Origin: Methylophaga sp.
GTDB lineage: Bacteria; Pseudomonadota; Gammaproteobacteria; Nitrosococcales; Methylophagaceae
NCBI GenBank assembly: GCA_020831825.1
Contig: JAFIFW010000005.1
Coordinates: 343,120-407,119, forward strand
Direction of reading: 5' to 3'
DNA: 64,000 bases
Each line of letters opens with the position of its first letter. The first letter of the stretch is position 1. Under the pieces are notes generated by a model. It was not told where the DNA came from. It searched no databases and saw only the letters and a list, made by a program, of their open reading frames with translations. This document shows positions 19,052 to 28,232 of the stretch, one piece after another. The position numbers were made by a program, and so were the translations under genes.

Positions 19052-19316
19052 GGCTTGTTGACTTTTCATAACCACCACTGCTGGCGGCTATTTTTGTGTA
19101 CGGCAAGGCTGAAGGAGCGATTTGTAGCCAATCTACATGAGCGAGTGACAACGCGGCTGGGCACAAAAATAGTCCCAGCCCTCCGGGTGGTGACTGAAAA
19201 AGCGCCACTCAGTGTTGCTGATCGTTTATTCAGAACAACTATATTTCTCTCCTCGCGCCTTGATTGGCAATTTTTCAGCCACAACAGAGGTGGAAATGAA
19301 AGGTCAACAGGTTCTA
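19049..19316. mobile_element. MITE-like non-coding inverted-repeat element
   Basis: About 268 bp with imperfect terminal inverted repeats of some 30 bp. The left end (from 19049, TAGGGCTTGTTGACTTTTCA) matches the reverse complement of the right end (TAGAACCTGTTGACCTTTCA, ending at 19316) at most positions, and the similarity continues inward through CCACC. A second nested pair, CTATTTTTGTG near 19090 and CACAAAAATAG near 19160, makes the interior foldable too. No transposase is present. Short open frames inside are judged non-coding. The structure suggests a miniature element mobilised in trans, or a large structured RNA. Confidence 0.65.
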
Positions 19317-19331
19317 AGTCAGCCCGCTAAG

Positions 19332-19358
19332 AGGCCCGCACTGCGGACCTTGTTTTTT
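19332..19358 (+). terminator. Probable terminator downstream of the cpxP/spy-like gene
   Basis: A hairpin (AGGCCCGC, ACT, GCGGACCT, one mismatch) is followed by TTGTTTTTTAG on the plus strand. It lies just past the inverted-repeat element, so transcripts from the cpxP/spy-like gene would run through the element and stop here. The T-run overlaps the end of the convergent aldehyde dehydrogenase gene. Confidence 0.5.
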
Positions 19359-20808
19359 AGAGAATACTTTTCGAAGTCAGCACGATCATTTTGTCTACCT
19401 GCATGTCCCGCATTGAATGGGTGATCCCGCCCACCCCATGGCCTGAATGTTTCAAGCCAGCAAAGGGCATCCAGTCCACCCGAAAGGCCGTGTGCTCATT
19501 CAGCATGACTGCCGAAGCATCAAGACGTTCGGCATAGTACATCGCAGCATCAATATTCTGACTGTAGACCGCTGCCTGAAACGCAAATGGCAAACTGTTC
19601 GCCGCTTGCAGTGCCTCATCTGGCTCTGAATATGGATAGATGCAAACCACAGGGCCAAAAATTTCCATTTGCGACACTTTGGCCGAGGCCGGTGGGTTGA
19701 ACAGCACCGTCGGTGCATAACAATGATTATCCAGACTGTGACCACCCGATAACAATTCGGCGCCGGCGGCAATGGCCTCATCAACCCAGGTGTGCACCCG
19801 CTTAACCTCATCAGGGCGAATCAGTGGGCCTACCTCGGTATCGGCAGCAAGCGGGTCGCCGACGATCATGCGCTTACCTGCTGCCGCCAGTTTTTCAGCC
19901 AAAGTTCTGGCGAGTGACTGATGGGCAAAAATGCGTTGCACGGAAACACACACCTGCCCGGCATGATAAAAACTGCCTTTGGCCAGTCCCGGAACCGCAG
20001 CTTCGATATCCGCGTGTTGATCAACAATCACAGGTGCGACGCCACCATGTTCCAGTGCACAACGTGTGCCTGGCGCCAGTTTTGAGCGCAAGTACCAGCC
20101 AACTTTGGCGCTGCCAATAAAGCTGAGAAAAGCCACACGACTGTCTGTGGCCAGTTGTTCGGCGACCTGATGATTTTCAGTCACCAGTACCTGACACCAG
20201 GCCTTGGGAAGACCGGCTTGATGAAATATATCAACCAGACGAAAGCAGGAAAGCGGCGTATTTTCCGCTGGTTTGATAATCACCGGGCAGCCTGCCGCAA
20301 TCGCCGGGCCAGCCTGATGAGCTATCAGGTTCAACGGATGATTAAAGGCGCTGATGGCTACCACCACCCCAATCGGTTCTTTATGGACAATTGTTAATCG
20401 ATGTCTGGAGGCGGCATTGACCCCCATCGGCACCGGCTCACTGGTCTGGTGACGCAGCGTGTCCATACAGTGGCGAATACTATCGATACAGCGAGCCATT
20501 TCCACTTGTGAGTCTATTAATGGTTTGCCACCCTCTGCGGCAGCACCTCTGGCGAGTGCGTCTGCTTGATCTGACATCAGCGATAGGGCTTTTTCCAGAA
20601 TTGCCAGTCGTTGCGGAACCGGCAGCCAGCCTTGTCGATCGCGATATAGTGCATAGGCAGTATTCAGCGCGATGTCAACAGCGGTTGCGTCTGCGGTTTC
20701 GACGGTGGCTAACAATTGTTGGTCAAATGGCGAGACAACATCGACTTGCTGGCCTTTGCCCGGGGTGATGCCCGGAATTTGCAGTGGAAAGTGTTCGCTT
20801 GAAGACAT
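19357..20808 (-). CDS. NAD(P)-dependent aldehyde dehydrogenase
   Basis: Cytosolic ALDH-superfamily enzyme of 483 residues that oxidises an aldehyde to the acid. Visible motifs are the cofactor strand with NHPLNLIAHQ and KPAENTPLS, the FIGSAKVG nucleotide-binding turn, the general-base Glu in LEHGG and the nucleophilic Cys in HAGQVCVS. A C-terminal FGPVV and the PFAGLKHSG segment are also normal. The substrate is unknown. It lies 17 bp downstream of the acetolactate-synthase-like gene and is likely co-transcribed with it. Confidence 0.9.
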   Translation of the reverse strand: MSSSEHFPLQIPGITPGKGQQVDVVSPFDQQLLATVETADATAVDIALNTAYALYRDRQGWLPVPQRLAILEKALSLMSDQADALARGAAAEGGKPLIDSQVEMARCIDSIRHCMDTLRHQTSEPVPMGVNAASRHRLTIVHKEPIGVVVAISAFNHPLNLIAHQAGPAIAAGCPVIIKPAENTPLSCFRLVDIFHQAGLPKAWCQVLVTENHQVAEQLATDSRVAFLSFIGSAKVGWYLRSKLAPGTRCALEHGGVAPVIVDQHADIEAAVPGLAKGSFYHAGQVCVSVQRIFAHQSLARTLAEKLAAAGKRMIVGDPLAADTEVGPLIRPDEVKRVHTWVDEAIAAGAELLSGGHSLDNHCYAPTVLFNPPASAKVSQMEIFGPVVCIYPYSEPDEALQAANSLPFAFQAAVYSQNIDAAMYYAERLDASAVMLNEHTAFRVDWMPFAGLKHSGHGVGGITHSMRDMQVDKMIVLTSKSIL

Positions 20809-20825
20809 GGCTACTTCCTGAAGTT

Positions 20826-22466
20826 TTAAAGAATGCAGATTTTCTGCTTGAGTCCCTCATGCAGAATCGAGTGATTTAGAGAGTAATCAATCGCCAGATC
20901 AATGAGATGCACGCCTTTGCTATTCAGCGATTGTTCCAGGATACGGGCAAACTCTGGAAAGCTCTCGGGTCGATGGCCGATGGCACCATAAGATTCGGCA
21001 TATTTAACAAAATCGGGATTGCCAAAGCTGAGCCCGAAGTCCTTGAAGCCCATGCCTTGCTGCTTCCATTTGATCATGCCAAAACCATTGTCGTTGAAAA
21101 TGACCACCACCAGATCCAGGCCAAGTCTGACTGCCGTTTCCAGTTCCTGAGAATTCATCATGAAGCCGCCATCGCCACAGACAGCCATCACTTTTCTTTC
21201 AGGGTGATGCAGTTTTGCCATCATTGCAGTTGGCAGGCCTGCTCCCATGGTCGCCAGAGCATTGTCCAGCAACAGGGTATTGTTGTCGTAACAGGGATAA
21301 TTGCGGGCAAACCAGACTTTGTAGATGCCGTTGTCCAACGCCACAATATCCTGTTCCCCCATGCATCTGCGAATGGTGGCAACAGCCGCCTGAGGCAACA
21401 CCGGAAAACGGTCATCCTCGCTGTAATGTGACAAACGTTCCTGAACTTCCTGCTTGACCCGATAATAGTAGGAGAAGTCCCAATGTGGTTGTGGCGTGAG
21501 TTTGTCGGTCAGGCGATTGATGGACGTCGCGATATCGCCGATGACATCCAGTTGCGGGAAGTAAACCGGGTCAACTTCAGCGGCGTTGAAGTTGATATGG
21601 ATGACTTTTGCCCCGCCATCAGTCATGAAAAAAGGCGGTTTTTCAACCTCATCGTGGCCGACATTTATAATCAAGTCAGCCCGATCAATCGCACAGTGTA
21701 AAAAGTCGGATTCAGACAATGCTGCCGTGCCCAGGTAGCTGTCATGCCGTTCATCGATAACGCCTTTACCCAGTTGTGTATTGAAAAAAGGGATGCCGGT
21801 TTTTTCGACAAAACGAGTCAGCGCCTTACTGGAACGTTTGCGGTTGGCGCCAGCGCCGATCAATACCAGAGGCATTGTCGCTGAGCTGATCATGTCGATG
21901 GCCTGCTTGATTGCCGTATTATCTGCATCGGGCCTTCGAATGGTTTCTACGGTATAGATTCGCTCGGAAGCTTCTTCTGCCGCAATATCTTCAGGCAGTT
22001 CGATGTGGACGGCACCTGGCCGCTCCTCGACAGCGATACGGAACGCTTCTCTGACGATGGCTGCGACCGTATTGCCATGCACCACCTGTTTGGTGAACTT
22101 GGTGATGGGGCGCATCATATTGACGGTATCGATAATCTGAAACAAGGCCTGCTTGCTGGCTTTGATAGGTTTTTGGCCGGTAATGACCAACATCGGCATA
22201 CCGCCAAGCTGGGCATAGGCCGCGGGTGTCACCAGATTGGTAGCACCTGGACCTAGTGTGGACAAACAGACACCAGGTTTGCCGGTCAGGCGGCCATAAT
22301 TGGCAGCCATGAATCCTGCACCTTGTTCATGGCGGGTGACAATGAGTTTGATTGATGAGTGTTGCAGCGCATCCAGAAAGTCGAGGTTTTCCTCACCTGG
22401 AATTCCAAAAATATACTCAACACCTTCGTTCTCAAGCGCTTTGACAAAAAGATCAGCGGTCTTCAT
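20826..22466 (-). CDS. Acetolactate synthase-like ThDP enzyme (AlsS type)
   Basis: Thiamine-diphosphate enzyme of 546 residues. The N-terminal domain has the catalytic Glu region (FGIPGEENLDFLDAL, TRHEQGAGFMA). The middle domain is the usual nucleotide-fold domain. The C-terminal domain has the ThDP motif GDGGFMMNSQELETAVRLGL ending in NDNGFGMI. No small regulatory subunit follows, and the C-terminus resembles catabolic AlsS rather than IlvB/IlvI. Two pyruvates to acetolactate is the likely reaction, but other 2-oxoacid donors or aldehyde acceptors are possible given the downstream aldehyde dehydrogenase. The start at 22466 begins MKTADLFVKAL and is preferred to an in-frame start at 22502. 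Confidence 0.85.
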   Translation of the reverse strand: MKTADLFVKALENEGVEYIFGIPGEENLDFLDALQHSSIKLIVTRHEQGAGFMAANYGRLTGKPGVCLSTLGPGATNLVTPAAYAQLGGMPMLVITGQKPIKASKQALFQIIDTVNMMRPITKFTKQVVHGNTVAAIVREAFRIAVEERPGAVHIELPEDIAAEEASERIYTVETIRRPDADNTAIKQAIDMISSATMPLVLIGAGANRKRSSKALTRFVEKTGIPFFNTQLGKGVIDERHDSYLGTAALSESDFLHCAIDRADLIINVGHDEVEKPPFFMTDGGAKVIHINFNAAEVDPVYFPQLDVIGDIATSINRLTDKLTPQPHWDFSYYYRVKQEVQERLSHYSEDDRFPVLPQAAVATIRRCMGEQDIVALDNGIYKVWFARNYPCYDNNTLLLDNALATMGAGLPTAMMAKLHHPERKVMAVCGDGGFMMNSQELETAVRLGLDLVVVIFNDNGFGMIKWKQQGMGFKDFGLSFGNPDFVKYAESYGAIGHRPESFPEFARILEQSLNSKGVHLIDLAIDYSLNHSILHEGLKQKICIL

Positions 22467-22579
22467 TGGTGGCGTCCTGTGAGTTAGTCCATGTAGGGTC
22501 ACCCAGCTCAGGTGGCTTCTCTTGTTTTAACACAGCGTTGTGCTTGATGTGATCGGTTTTAACGATTGTATCCAGATAG

Positions 22580-23386
22580 CTAGAAGGCTGTGACAGCAAT
22601 TTCCACCCGCCGGTTGCGAGCCCGGTTTCCTGGAGAGTCATTTTCGGCGACTGGTTGAGTATCACCATAACCTTCAATGCGGAAACGGCTCTCAGGCAAT
22701 GCCGAACGTTCTATCAGTTCATGCACAACAGACGTCGCCCGTGATGCCGAAAGTTCCCAGTTGGAACGTAAGAGCCCACCTGCCAAAGGCACATTATCTG
22801 TATGTCCGGAAACAACAAACATGCCATCAATGGCAGTGAGCGTCCCGGCAATCACATCCAGCACCGGCATAATTTCGCGCTTGAGTTCAGCACTGCCTGA
22901 AGAGAAAGAGGCTTGATCTTCAAGCGTGATAAGAATCCTGTCTTCTCGAGTTTCGATATTAAGCATACCTTGGGCAATTTCATCTTGAAGTAGCTCGCGT
23001 AAGGTGTCGACCTGCTGATTTCGCATGGCTTGCATGAATAATTCAACATCATCGGTGCGTAAATGTGCCTGATCCGGATCAACGGCCTGATAGCGAACAT
23101 CCAGTGGAAGATCGTCTGTAGGATTGGGGGAAAATGTTTGCGAGATGACCGAGGTGCTCATCGGAATTTCCAGCGGATCGATTTCAGCATCCACACCAAA
23201 GGCATCGGCCATCGAAGCGGCCATGGTGCGATATTTGATGATGTCAATTTCAGACATGGACAACAGCAAGATGAAAAAACACAGTAACAAGGTCATCAAG
23301 TCCGCCATTGTCGCAATGTAGCGAGGAATGGTGGTTTCTTTCTTGCCTGGTTGTTTTCGCGGTGTTTCCTGTGCCGCCTCACTCAT
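22580..23386 (-). CDS. MotB/PomB-like OmpA-domain motor protein, orphan
   Basis: Inner-membrane protein anchored to peptidoglycan, 268 residues. A basic N-terminus leads to one membrane helix that carries the stator Asp (IATMADLMTLLLCFFILL, about residues 24-41). A linker follows, then a C-terminal OmpA-like domain with SGHTDNVP, NWELSASRA and NRARNRRVEI. These are MotB/PomB features, with a plug-like segment after the helix. No MotA/PomA gene lies upstream; the 552 bp there have no gene. It may act with a partner elsewhere. Confidence 0.85.
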   Translation of the reverse strand: MSEAAQETPRKQPGKKETTIPRYIATMADLMTLLLCFFILLLSMSEIDIIKYRTMAASMADAFGVDAEIDPLEIPMSTSVISQTFSPNPTDDLPLDVRYQAVDPDQAHLRTDDVELFMQAMRNQQVDTLRELLQDEIAQGMLNIETREDRILITLEDQASFSSGSAELKREIMPVLDVIAGTLTAIDGMFVVSGHTDNVPLAGGLLRSNWELSASRATSVVHELIERSALPESRFRIEGYGDTQPVAENDSPGNRARNRRVEIAVTAF

Positions 23387-23938
23387 GATCGACTCCGGCT
23401 ATCCGGGTGGTATTCAAAATCGAAAAGCCCAATCTCTGCTGCCTTTCACAGATGCGTCTTCGAGTGACTGCTTTTCCACCAACGAGATAGAAATTAAGGA
23501 GCAACAAGCCTGTTTTGAACCTTGGCTAATTGGACTGTGTTCACTTTAGCCGAGTCAGCAGCTCAGGTACAGCAACTTGTCCACAATTTCGAATGGCCAT
23601 TGCGACGGAGAAAAGTTTCCTAAACAACGGCTTAGCAATTCTGAGCTGAACGTGCGTATGACTCTTGTCATTATGTGATGAATTCAATCGAACAAACTAT
23701 GTCGATTCTCAGTCCTGGTTTTCTCTTGCAAAGATGGTATTCCGGCCTGCCCTTACAATTGCACAGTACACGCCGCTGCGCTTAAACTAGGGCGTGCACA
23801 ATGTTTTCGCCAATCGACATGATCCGCGCTGATGCGCCGTTGCATCAACTAAACTCAAACAGGTCGTTGATGCGGCTGTACTCTCGATTACCACACTTAG
23901 CTATCAGTCGGACAAGCATCTGAGACCATGACGGGGCA
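23387..23938. other. Gene-less 552-bp region
   Basis: No convincing reading frame, RNA gene or repeat was found. It separates the divergent MotB-like and GGDEF-EAL genes, so promoters for both should lie here. A MotA gene, the usual partner placed here, is absent, and the minus-strand frames show no MotA-like remnant I could recognise. Confidence 0.5.
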
Positions 23939-26900
23939 GTGATTAAAAGCTATGACGCAAACCAGATGAAAGGCCTTACGGACAGGCCGTTTTCAACCCG
24001 CAGCATCTACAAATGCATGGTCGCGGTGATTGCAATGTTGCTGCTGGCTGGTGCGATTTACGTCAATCACCTGCTGCAACAACGACATATGGCGAGCCTT
24101 ATCGCTGAAACCCAGCAGAGTCTCAGTCATTTCCAGAACCGGCTGGTCACCAATCTCCAGGGGCATATTCAAACGGTTCGTGGTCTGCCAGCCGTGTTTG
24201 CGGTGAAACCTGAATTGACGGAAGCAGAGTTTGAAGTCGCCATGGCTCATCTGTTTAACGAACCGCTTCAGTTGCGCAATATCGCTGCGGCTCCGGAGAT
24301 GGTGATTCGCTACATGTACCCTATGCAGGGCAATGAAGCCGCATTGGGATTGGATTATCGTCTAGAACCTGCGCAGTTTGAAGCTGCAGAAAGAGCCCGA
24401 ATCAATCGTGAACTGGTGTTGGCCGGACCGCTTGAACTCGTCCAAGGAGGTCAGGGGTTGATTACCCGGATCCCGGTTTTTCTGAAAAACGAGCACGGCG
24501 ATGAGTATTTCTGGGGACTGATTTCTGCGGTCATTGACGCCGAACAGTTTTTCCAAGCCAGCGGTTTGATTGCTTCTCAAATGCCCGTTGAAATGGCCAT
24601 TCGAGGCAAAGATGGGCTTGGTGAGTTCGGAGAGGTTTTTTGGGGCGACGCGACGCTTTTTGAACAGCCAGTGACGCTGATGGATCTGCAATTACCAGAG
24701 GGTTACTGGCAGTTGGCAGCTCAGCCACTCGGTGGTTGGGAGCTGCCTGCCCGCACAGTCTGGCAGATCCGTGTTTTGGTGTTTGGGGTCGCCTTAGCCG
24801 TCTTTGCAGTGTTTCTGGGATTTATTCGTTTCATGTTTGCGGCTTCACTGGCCGGCATTAAATTTCGCAAGCTGATAGAAAATTCACCAGTGCCGTATTT
24901 GATGATTGATCGTCAGGGTCATATTAACTTTGCCAATCAGGCTTTCATCGAGAATTATGGTTACTCGGCAGCACAACTTGGTGATTTGAATCAGTGGTGG
25001 CAAAAAACCGAAGTGAGCGATGCCTGTCGAGAGCTAGTTATAGATTGGATGCTCACTGGCAACACATCAACCAATGGTGCCATGATCGAGGATGAACTCA
25101 CAATCACCTGTTGCAATGGGCAGACACGGCATGCGTTGTTAAGCAGTTCTATTCTTAAAGATACGCACAGTGATGAGTTGTTGCTTATGATTTACGACAT
25201 CACCTTGCGAAAACTGGCCGAGGAACAACAGCGTTTTTCCGCCAGAGTGTTTGCTCAGGCTCATGAAGGCATCATGATTACCGACATGAATGGCATCATT
25301 CTCGATGTTAACCCGGCCTTTTGCGAGATCACCGGATACCCGCGGGAAGAAGTGCTGGGTCAGACGCCTGCATTATTGAAGTCGGGCAAGCATCCTCCGA
25401 CATTCTATGCGCTGATGTGGGAAGCTATTCAGGATCAAGGATACTGGCAAGGTGAAGTCTGGAACCGCAAGAAAAATGGTGAGCTGTACGCTGAATTATT
25501 GACCATCTCAGCGCTGAGTGATGATCAACATGAGGCACGGCACTACGTCGGCATGTTCTCTGACATTACACAGAGTAAACAGCAGCAAGAAACTCTGGAG
25601 CTGATGGCACACTATGATGTGTTGACCAAGTTGCCAAACCGGGTACTGTTTGCCGATCGTTTCTCTCAGGCGCTGGCGCACAGTAAACGAACCGACACCT
25701 GGTTGGGTGTCTGCTTTCTTGATCTGGATAATTTCAAGCCGGTCAACGACAAATATGGCCATGAAGTGGGTGACCAATTGCTGGTTCAGGTGGCGAGACG
25801 GCTTGATGAAATCGTCCGAGACGAAGATACCATCTCGCGCTTTGGCGGTGATGAGTTTGCCATTTTGTTTCGCGATCTTGAGAGTTACTCGCAGTGTGAA
25901 CTGATGCTGCAGCGTATTCACCATGCGCTCGCCAAGCCCTATTTCATTAATGGTCAGCAGATTGAAATCAGTGCCTCCAGTGGCGTTGCACTCTATCCGC
26001 AAGACGATTCGGATCTCGATACCTTGCTGCGCCATGCTGATCAGACCATGTACCAGGCAAAACTCACTGGTAGAAACACTTATCGATTATTTAATCTCGA
26101 GCAAAATCAGCAGGCGATAGAACGCCACAACCTGCTGGTTCGGCTGCGAGAAGCTCTGGATGCCGGTGAGTTTGAGCTTTTCTATCAACCCGAAGTCAAC
26201 ATGAAAACCGGTGCAGTGGTTGGTGTTGAGGCACTGATTCGCTGGCGTCACCCGGAAAAAGGGCTTCAGGCACCGATCACATTTTTACCGGCGCTGGCTG
26301 GCAGCACTTTGGAAAATGAACTGGGTGACTGGGTGATCAGAGAGGCACTGCAGCAGCTTCAGCAATGGCAGGAGCAGGGCCATAAAATACTGTTGAGCAT
26401 CAATATCGCTGCTCAACATATGCAGTCGAAGGATTTTGTCAGCAATCTTGCCAACCGATTGAGCGAATATCCCAAACTCAAAGCCGGTAACGTCCAGTTG
26501 GAAATTTTGGAAAGCAGCGCTTTGGGAGATGTAAGGGCAATAGGTCAGGTCATCAAGCAATGTGAGGCGCTCGGCGTAGTGATTGCGTTGGATGATTTTG
26601 GCACCGGTTATTCATCGCTGACACATTTACGCCACCTGGCGGCCCAGACGATAAAAATTGACCAGAGTTTTGTTCGAGACATGCTGGATGACCCGCATGA
26701 CTTCACGATTGTTGACGGTGTTATCGGATTGGCAAAGGCTTTTAACAGACAGTTGGTCGCCGAAGGCGTAGAAACCGAAAGTCACGGCATGATGTTGCTG
26801 ATGATGGGCTGCGAACTGGCACAGGGCTATGGCATTGCCAGGCCAATGCCCGCACAGGATGTGGCTGGCTGGTTGCAAAATTATCAGCCAAATCAGCAAT

Positions 26901-27283
26901 GGCTGGCGTTTGCTGCCGCGACACTCAGTTCTGCGGATCGCGATCTGCAGTTGTTTCAATTGACCACTCGGCATTGGTATCAGCAGTTGAGTCAAAAACT
27001 GAGTGAGCCACAATCAGAGTCGGCCTGGCCGATTATTCACGCCCATGAGTGTCATTGTGGCGTCTGGTTGCGACTAGCAAAAATTGAGGGACTGTTTGAT
27101 AGTGACTGGCTGCAGGCACTTGAATCAGCTCACAAAGATCTGCACAAAGCCGCTGAGCGCCTCAAACATGCCAGTCTGCACTCGGATGAACCCCTGACGA
27201 CACGGGACATTCAAGCGCTGGATGAGGCCTATCAGCAGTTAAACGAAACCTTGGAACGGGCAGTATCAGATCCAGAAAGTTGA
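23939..27283 (+). CDS. CHASE-PAS-PAS-GGDEF-EAL protein with C-terminal CZB zinc domain
   Basis: Membrane cyclic-di-GMP turnover enzyme of 1114 residues. TM1 is about 25-48, the periplasmic CHASE domain about 80-230, and TM2 about 278-302. Two PAS domains follow (about 310-425 and 430-550). The GGDEF domain (about 560-720) has an intact FGGDEFAI active site. The EAL domain (about 735-985) has intact GVEALIRWRHP and DDFGTGYSSL. The last 110 residues look like a chemoreceptor zinc-binding (CZB) domain, with the His of TTRHWY, the Cys of HECHCGVW and the paired His of HKDLH. It could make or hydrolyse c-di-GMP under zinc and redox or ligand control. The start is a GTG; an ATG at 23963 is possible. 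Confidence 0.92.
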   Translation: MIKSYDANQMKGLTDRPFSTRSIYKCMVAVIAMLLLAGAIYVNHLLQQRHMASLIAETQQSLSHFQNRLVTNLQGHIQTVRGLPAVFAVKPELTEAEFEVAMAHLFNEPLQLRNIAAAPEMVIRYMYPMQGNEAALGLDYRLEPAQFEAAERARINRELVLAGPLELVQGGQGLITRIPVFLKNEHGDEYFWGLISAVIDAEQFFQASGLIASQMPVEMAIRGKDGLGEFGEVFWGDATLFEQPVTLMDLQLPEGYWQLAAQPLGGWELPARTVWQIRVLVFGVALAVFAVFLGFIRFMFAASLAGIKFRKLIENSPVPYLMIDRQGHINFANQAFIENYGYSAAQLGDLNQWWQKTEVSDACRELVIDWMLTGNTSTNGAMIEDELTITCCNGQTRHALLSSSILKDTHSDELLLMIYDITLRKLAEEQQRFSARVFAQAHEGIMITDMNGIILDVNPAFCEITGYPREEVLGQTPALLKSGKHPPTFYALMWEAIQDQGYWQGEVWNRKKNGELYAELLTISALSDDQHEARHYVGMFSDITQSKQQQETLELMAHYDVLTKLPNRVLFADRFSQALAHSKRTDTWLGVCFLDLDNFKPVNDKYGHEVGDQLLVQVARRLDEIVRDEDTISRFGGDEFAILFRDLESYSQCELMLQRIHHALAKPYFINGQQIEISASSGVALYPQDDSDLDTLLRHADQTMYQAKLTGRNTYRLFNLEQNQQAIERHNLLVRLREALDAGEFELFYQPEVNMKTGAVVGVEALIRWRHPEKGLQAPITFLPALAGSTLENELGDWVIREALQQLQQWQEQGHKILLSINIAAQHMQSKDFVSNLANRLSEYPKLKAGNVQLEILESSALGDVRAIGQVIKQCEALGVVIALDDFGTGYSSLTHLRHLAAQTIKIDQSFVRDMLDDPHDFTIVDGVIGLAKAFNRQLVAEGVETESHGMMLLMMGCELAQGYGIARPMPAQDVAGWLQNYQPNQQWLAFAAATLSSADRDLQLFQLTTRHWYQQLSQKLSEPQSESAWPIIHAHECHCGVWLRLAKIEGLFDSDWLQALESAHKDLHKAAERLKHASLHSDEPLTTRDIQALDEAYQQLNETLERAVSDPES

Positions 27284-27326
27284 TCCTGCAAAATTCCCTA
27301 TTTACCTAGCACAGATAAGTACATTG

Positions 27327-28184
27327 ATGTCAGCAACATTAGAAAACACCTTGCCGAGCGGATTTGAGATCCCGCCGCAACCTGCGATACTGCAAGCCTT
27401 GAGAAATGAGCATGCCAAGAAAATGCCTGCGATGACGGCTTTTGCCGAAATCATTTCCAAGGATATTGCGCTGGCAGCAAATGTACTGAAAACAGTCAAT
27501 TCAGCTCAATTTGGTTTGCCCAATAAAATTTCAGATATCCGCAGTGCAGTGGTGCTGCTGGGCATGGATGCCGTTGAGAATCTGGTCAACTTCTACGAGC
27601 TGCGTAAATCGCTGTCTGGCAAAGCCAGCATCTCACTGGAAAAGTTCTGGGACCAGGCCAACCATACCGCTGAAATGATGTTGATGTTGCATGCTGCGCT
27701 CAATATGGGGGATGACAGTTGTCCGAAGGAAGATGCCTATAGCTTTGGCTTGTTTCGGGATTGTGGTATTCCACTGATAGCGATGAAATTTCCGGATTAC
27801 AAACAGGTTTTGCAAACTGCAAACAATAGTCCAGAGCGAGTATTCACTGCGGTCGAGAATGATTTCTATCCAACCGATCATGCGGTGATTGGTTTTTTTA
27901 TTGCCAAATCCTGGCATCTTCCCGATACCTTGATTGAGTTGATACTCAGGCATCATGATGATAGTTTTTTGACAGACAAAACGGTCGCAGCCAGGCAAAA
28001 GACCTTGTACGCGATGATAAAACTGGCCAGTAATATCCTCAGTCATGTGAAATATCAGAAGCCGGATAGTGAGTGGTTGCTTGCTTCTGCTGAGGCATTG
28101 GACTGGCTTAAGCTCAGTGAACTGGATTATGAAGAGTTGCATGCTGATCTGGCAGAGCGATTTGCCATTGAGTTTGATCTCTAG
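27327..28184 (+). CDS. HDOD-domain signalling protein
   Basis: Soluble protein of 285 residues consisting essentially of one HDOD domain, a non-catalytic relative of HD phosphohydrolases used in bacterial signalling. Typical features are the early PPQPAILQALRN stretch, IISKDIALAANVLKTVNSAQFG and IRSAVVLLGMDAVENLV. The true start is ATG at 27327; a TTG just before it is also in frame. It follows the c-di-GMP enzyme by 43 bp and may be co-transcribed, which fits a signalling role. Confidence 0.88.
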   Translation: MSATLENTLPSGFEIPPQPAILQALRNEHAKKMPAMTAFAEIISKDIALAANVLKTVNSAQFGLPNKISDIRSAVVLLGMDAVENLVNFYELRKSLSGKASISLEKFWDQANHTAEMMLMLHAALNMGDDSCPKEDAYSFGLFRDCGIPLIAMKFPDYKQVLQTANNSPERVFTAVENDFYPTDHAVIGFFIAKSWHLPDTLIELILRHHDDSFLTDKTVAARQKTLYAMIKLASNILSHVKYQKPDSEWLLASAEALDWLKLSELDYEELHADLAERFAIEFDL

Positions 28185-28232
28185 CGCCCCCAACTTCTGT
28201 CTTTATGACAGATTTTTGAGGTTGAGAAGCCA

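Noticed and set aside
19066..19284. Minus-strand 72-codon frame inside the inverted-repeat element
   Set aside because: It is made of the element's own inverted repeats and has no ribosome-binding site; the element is judged non-coding.
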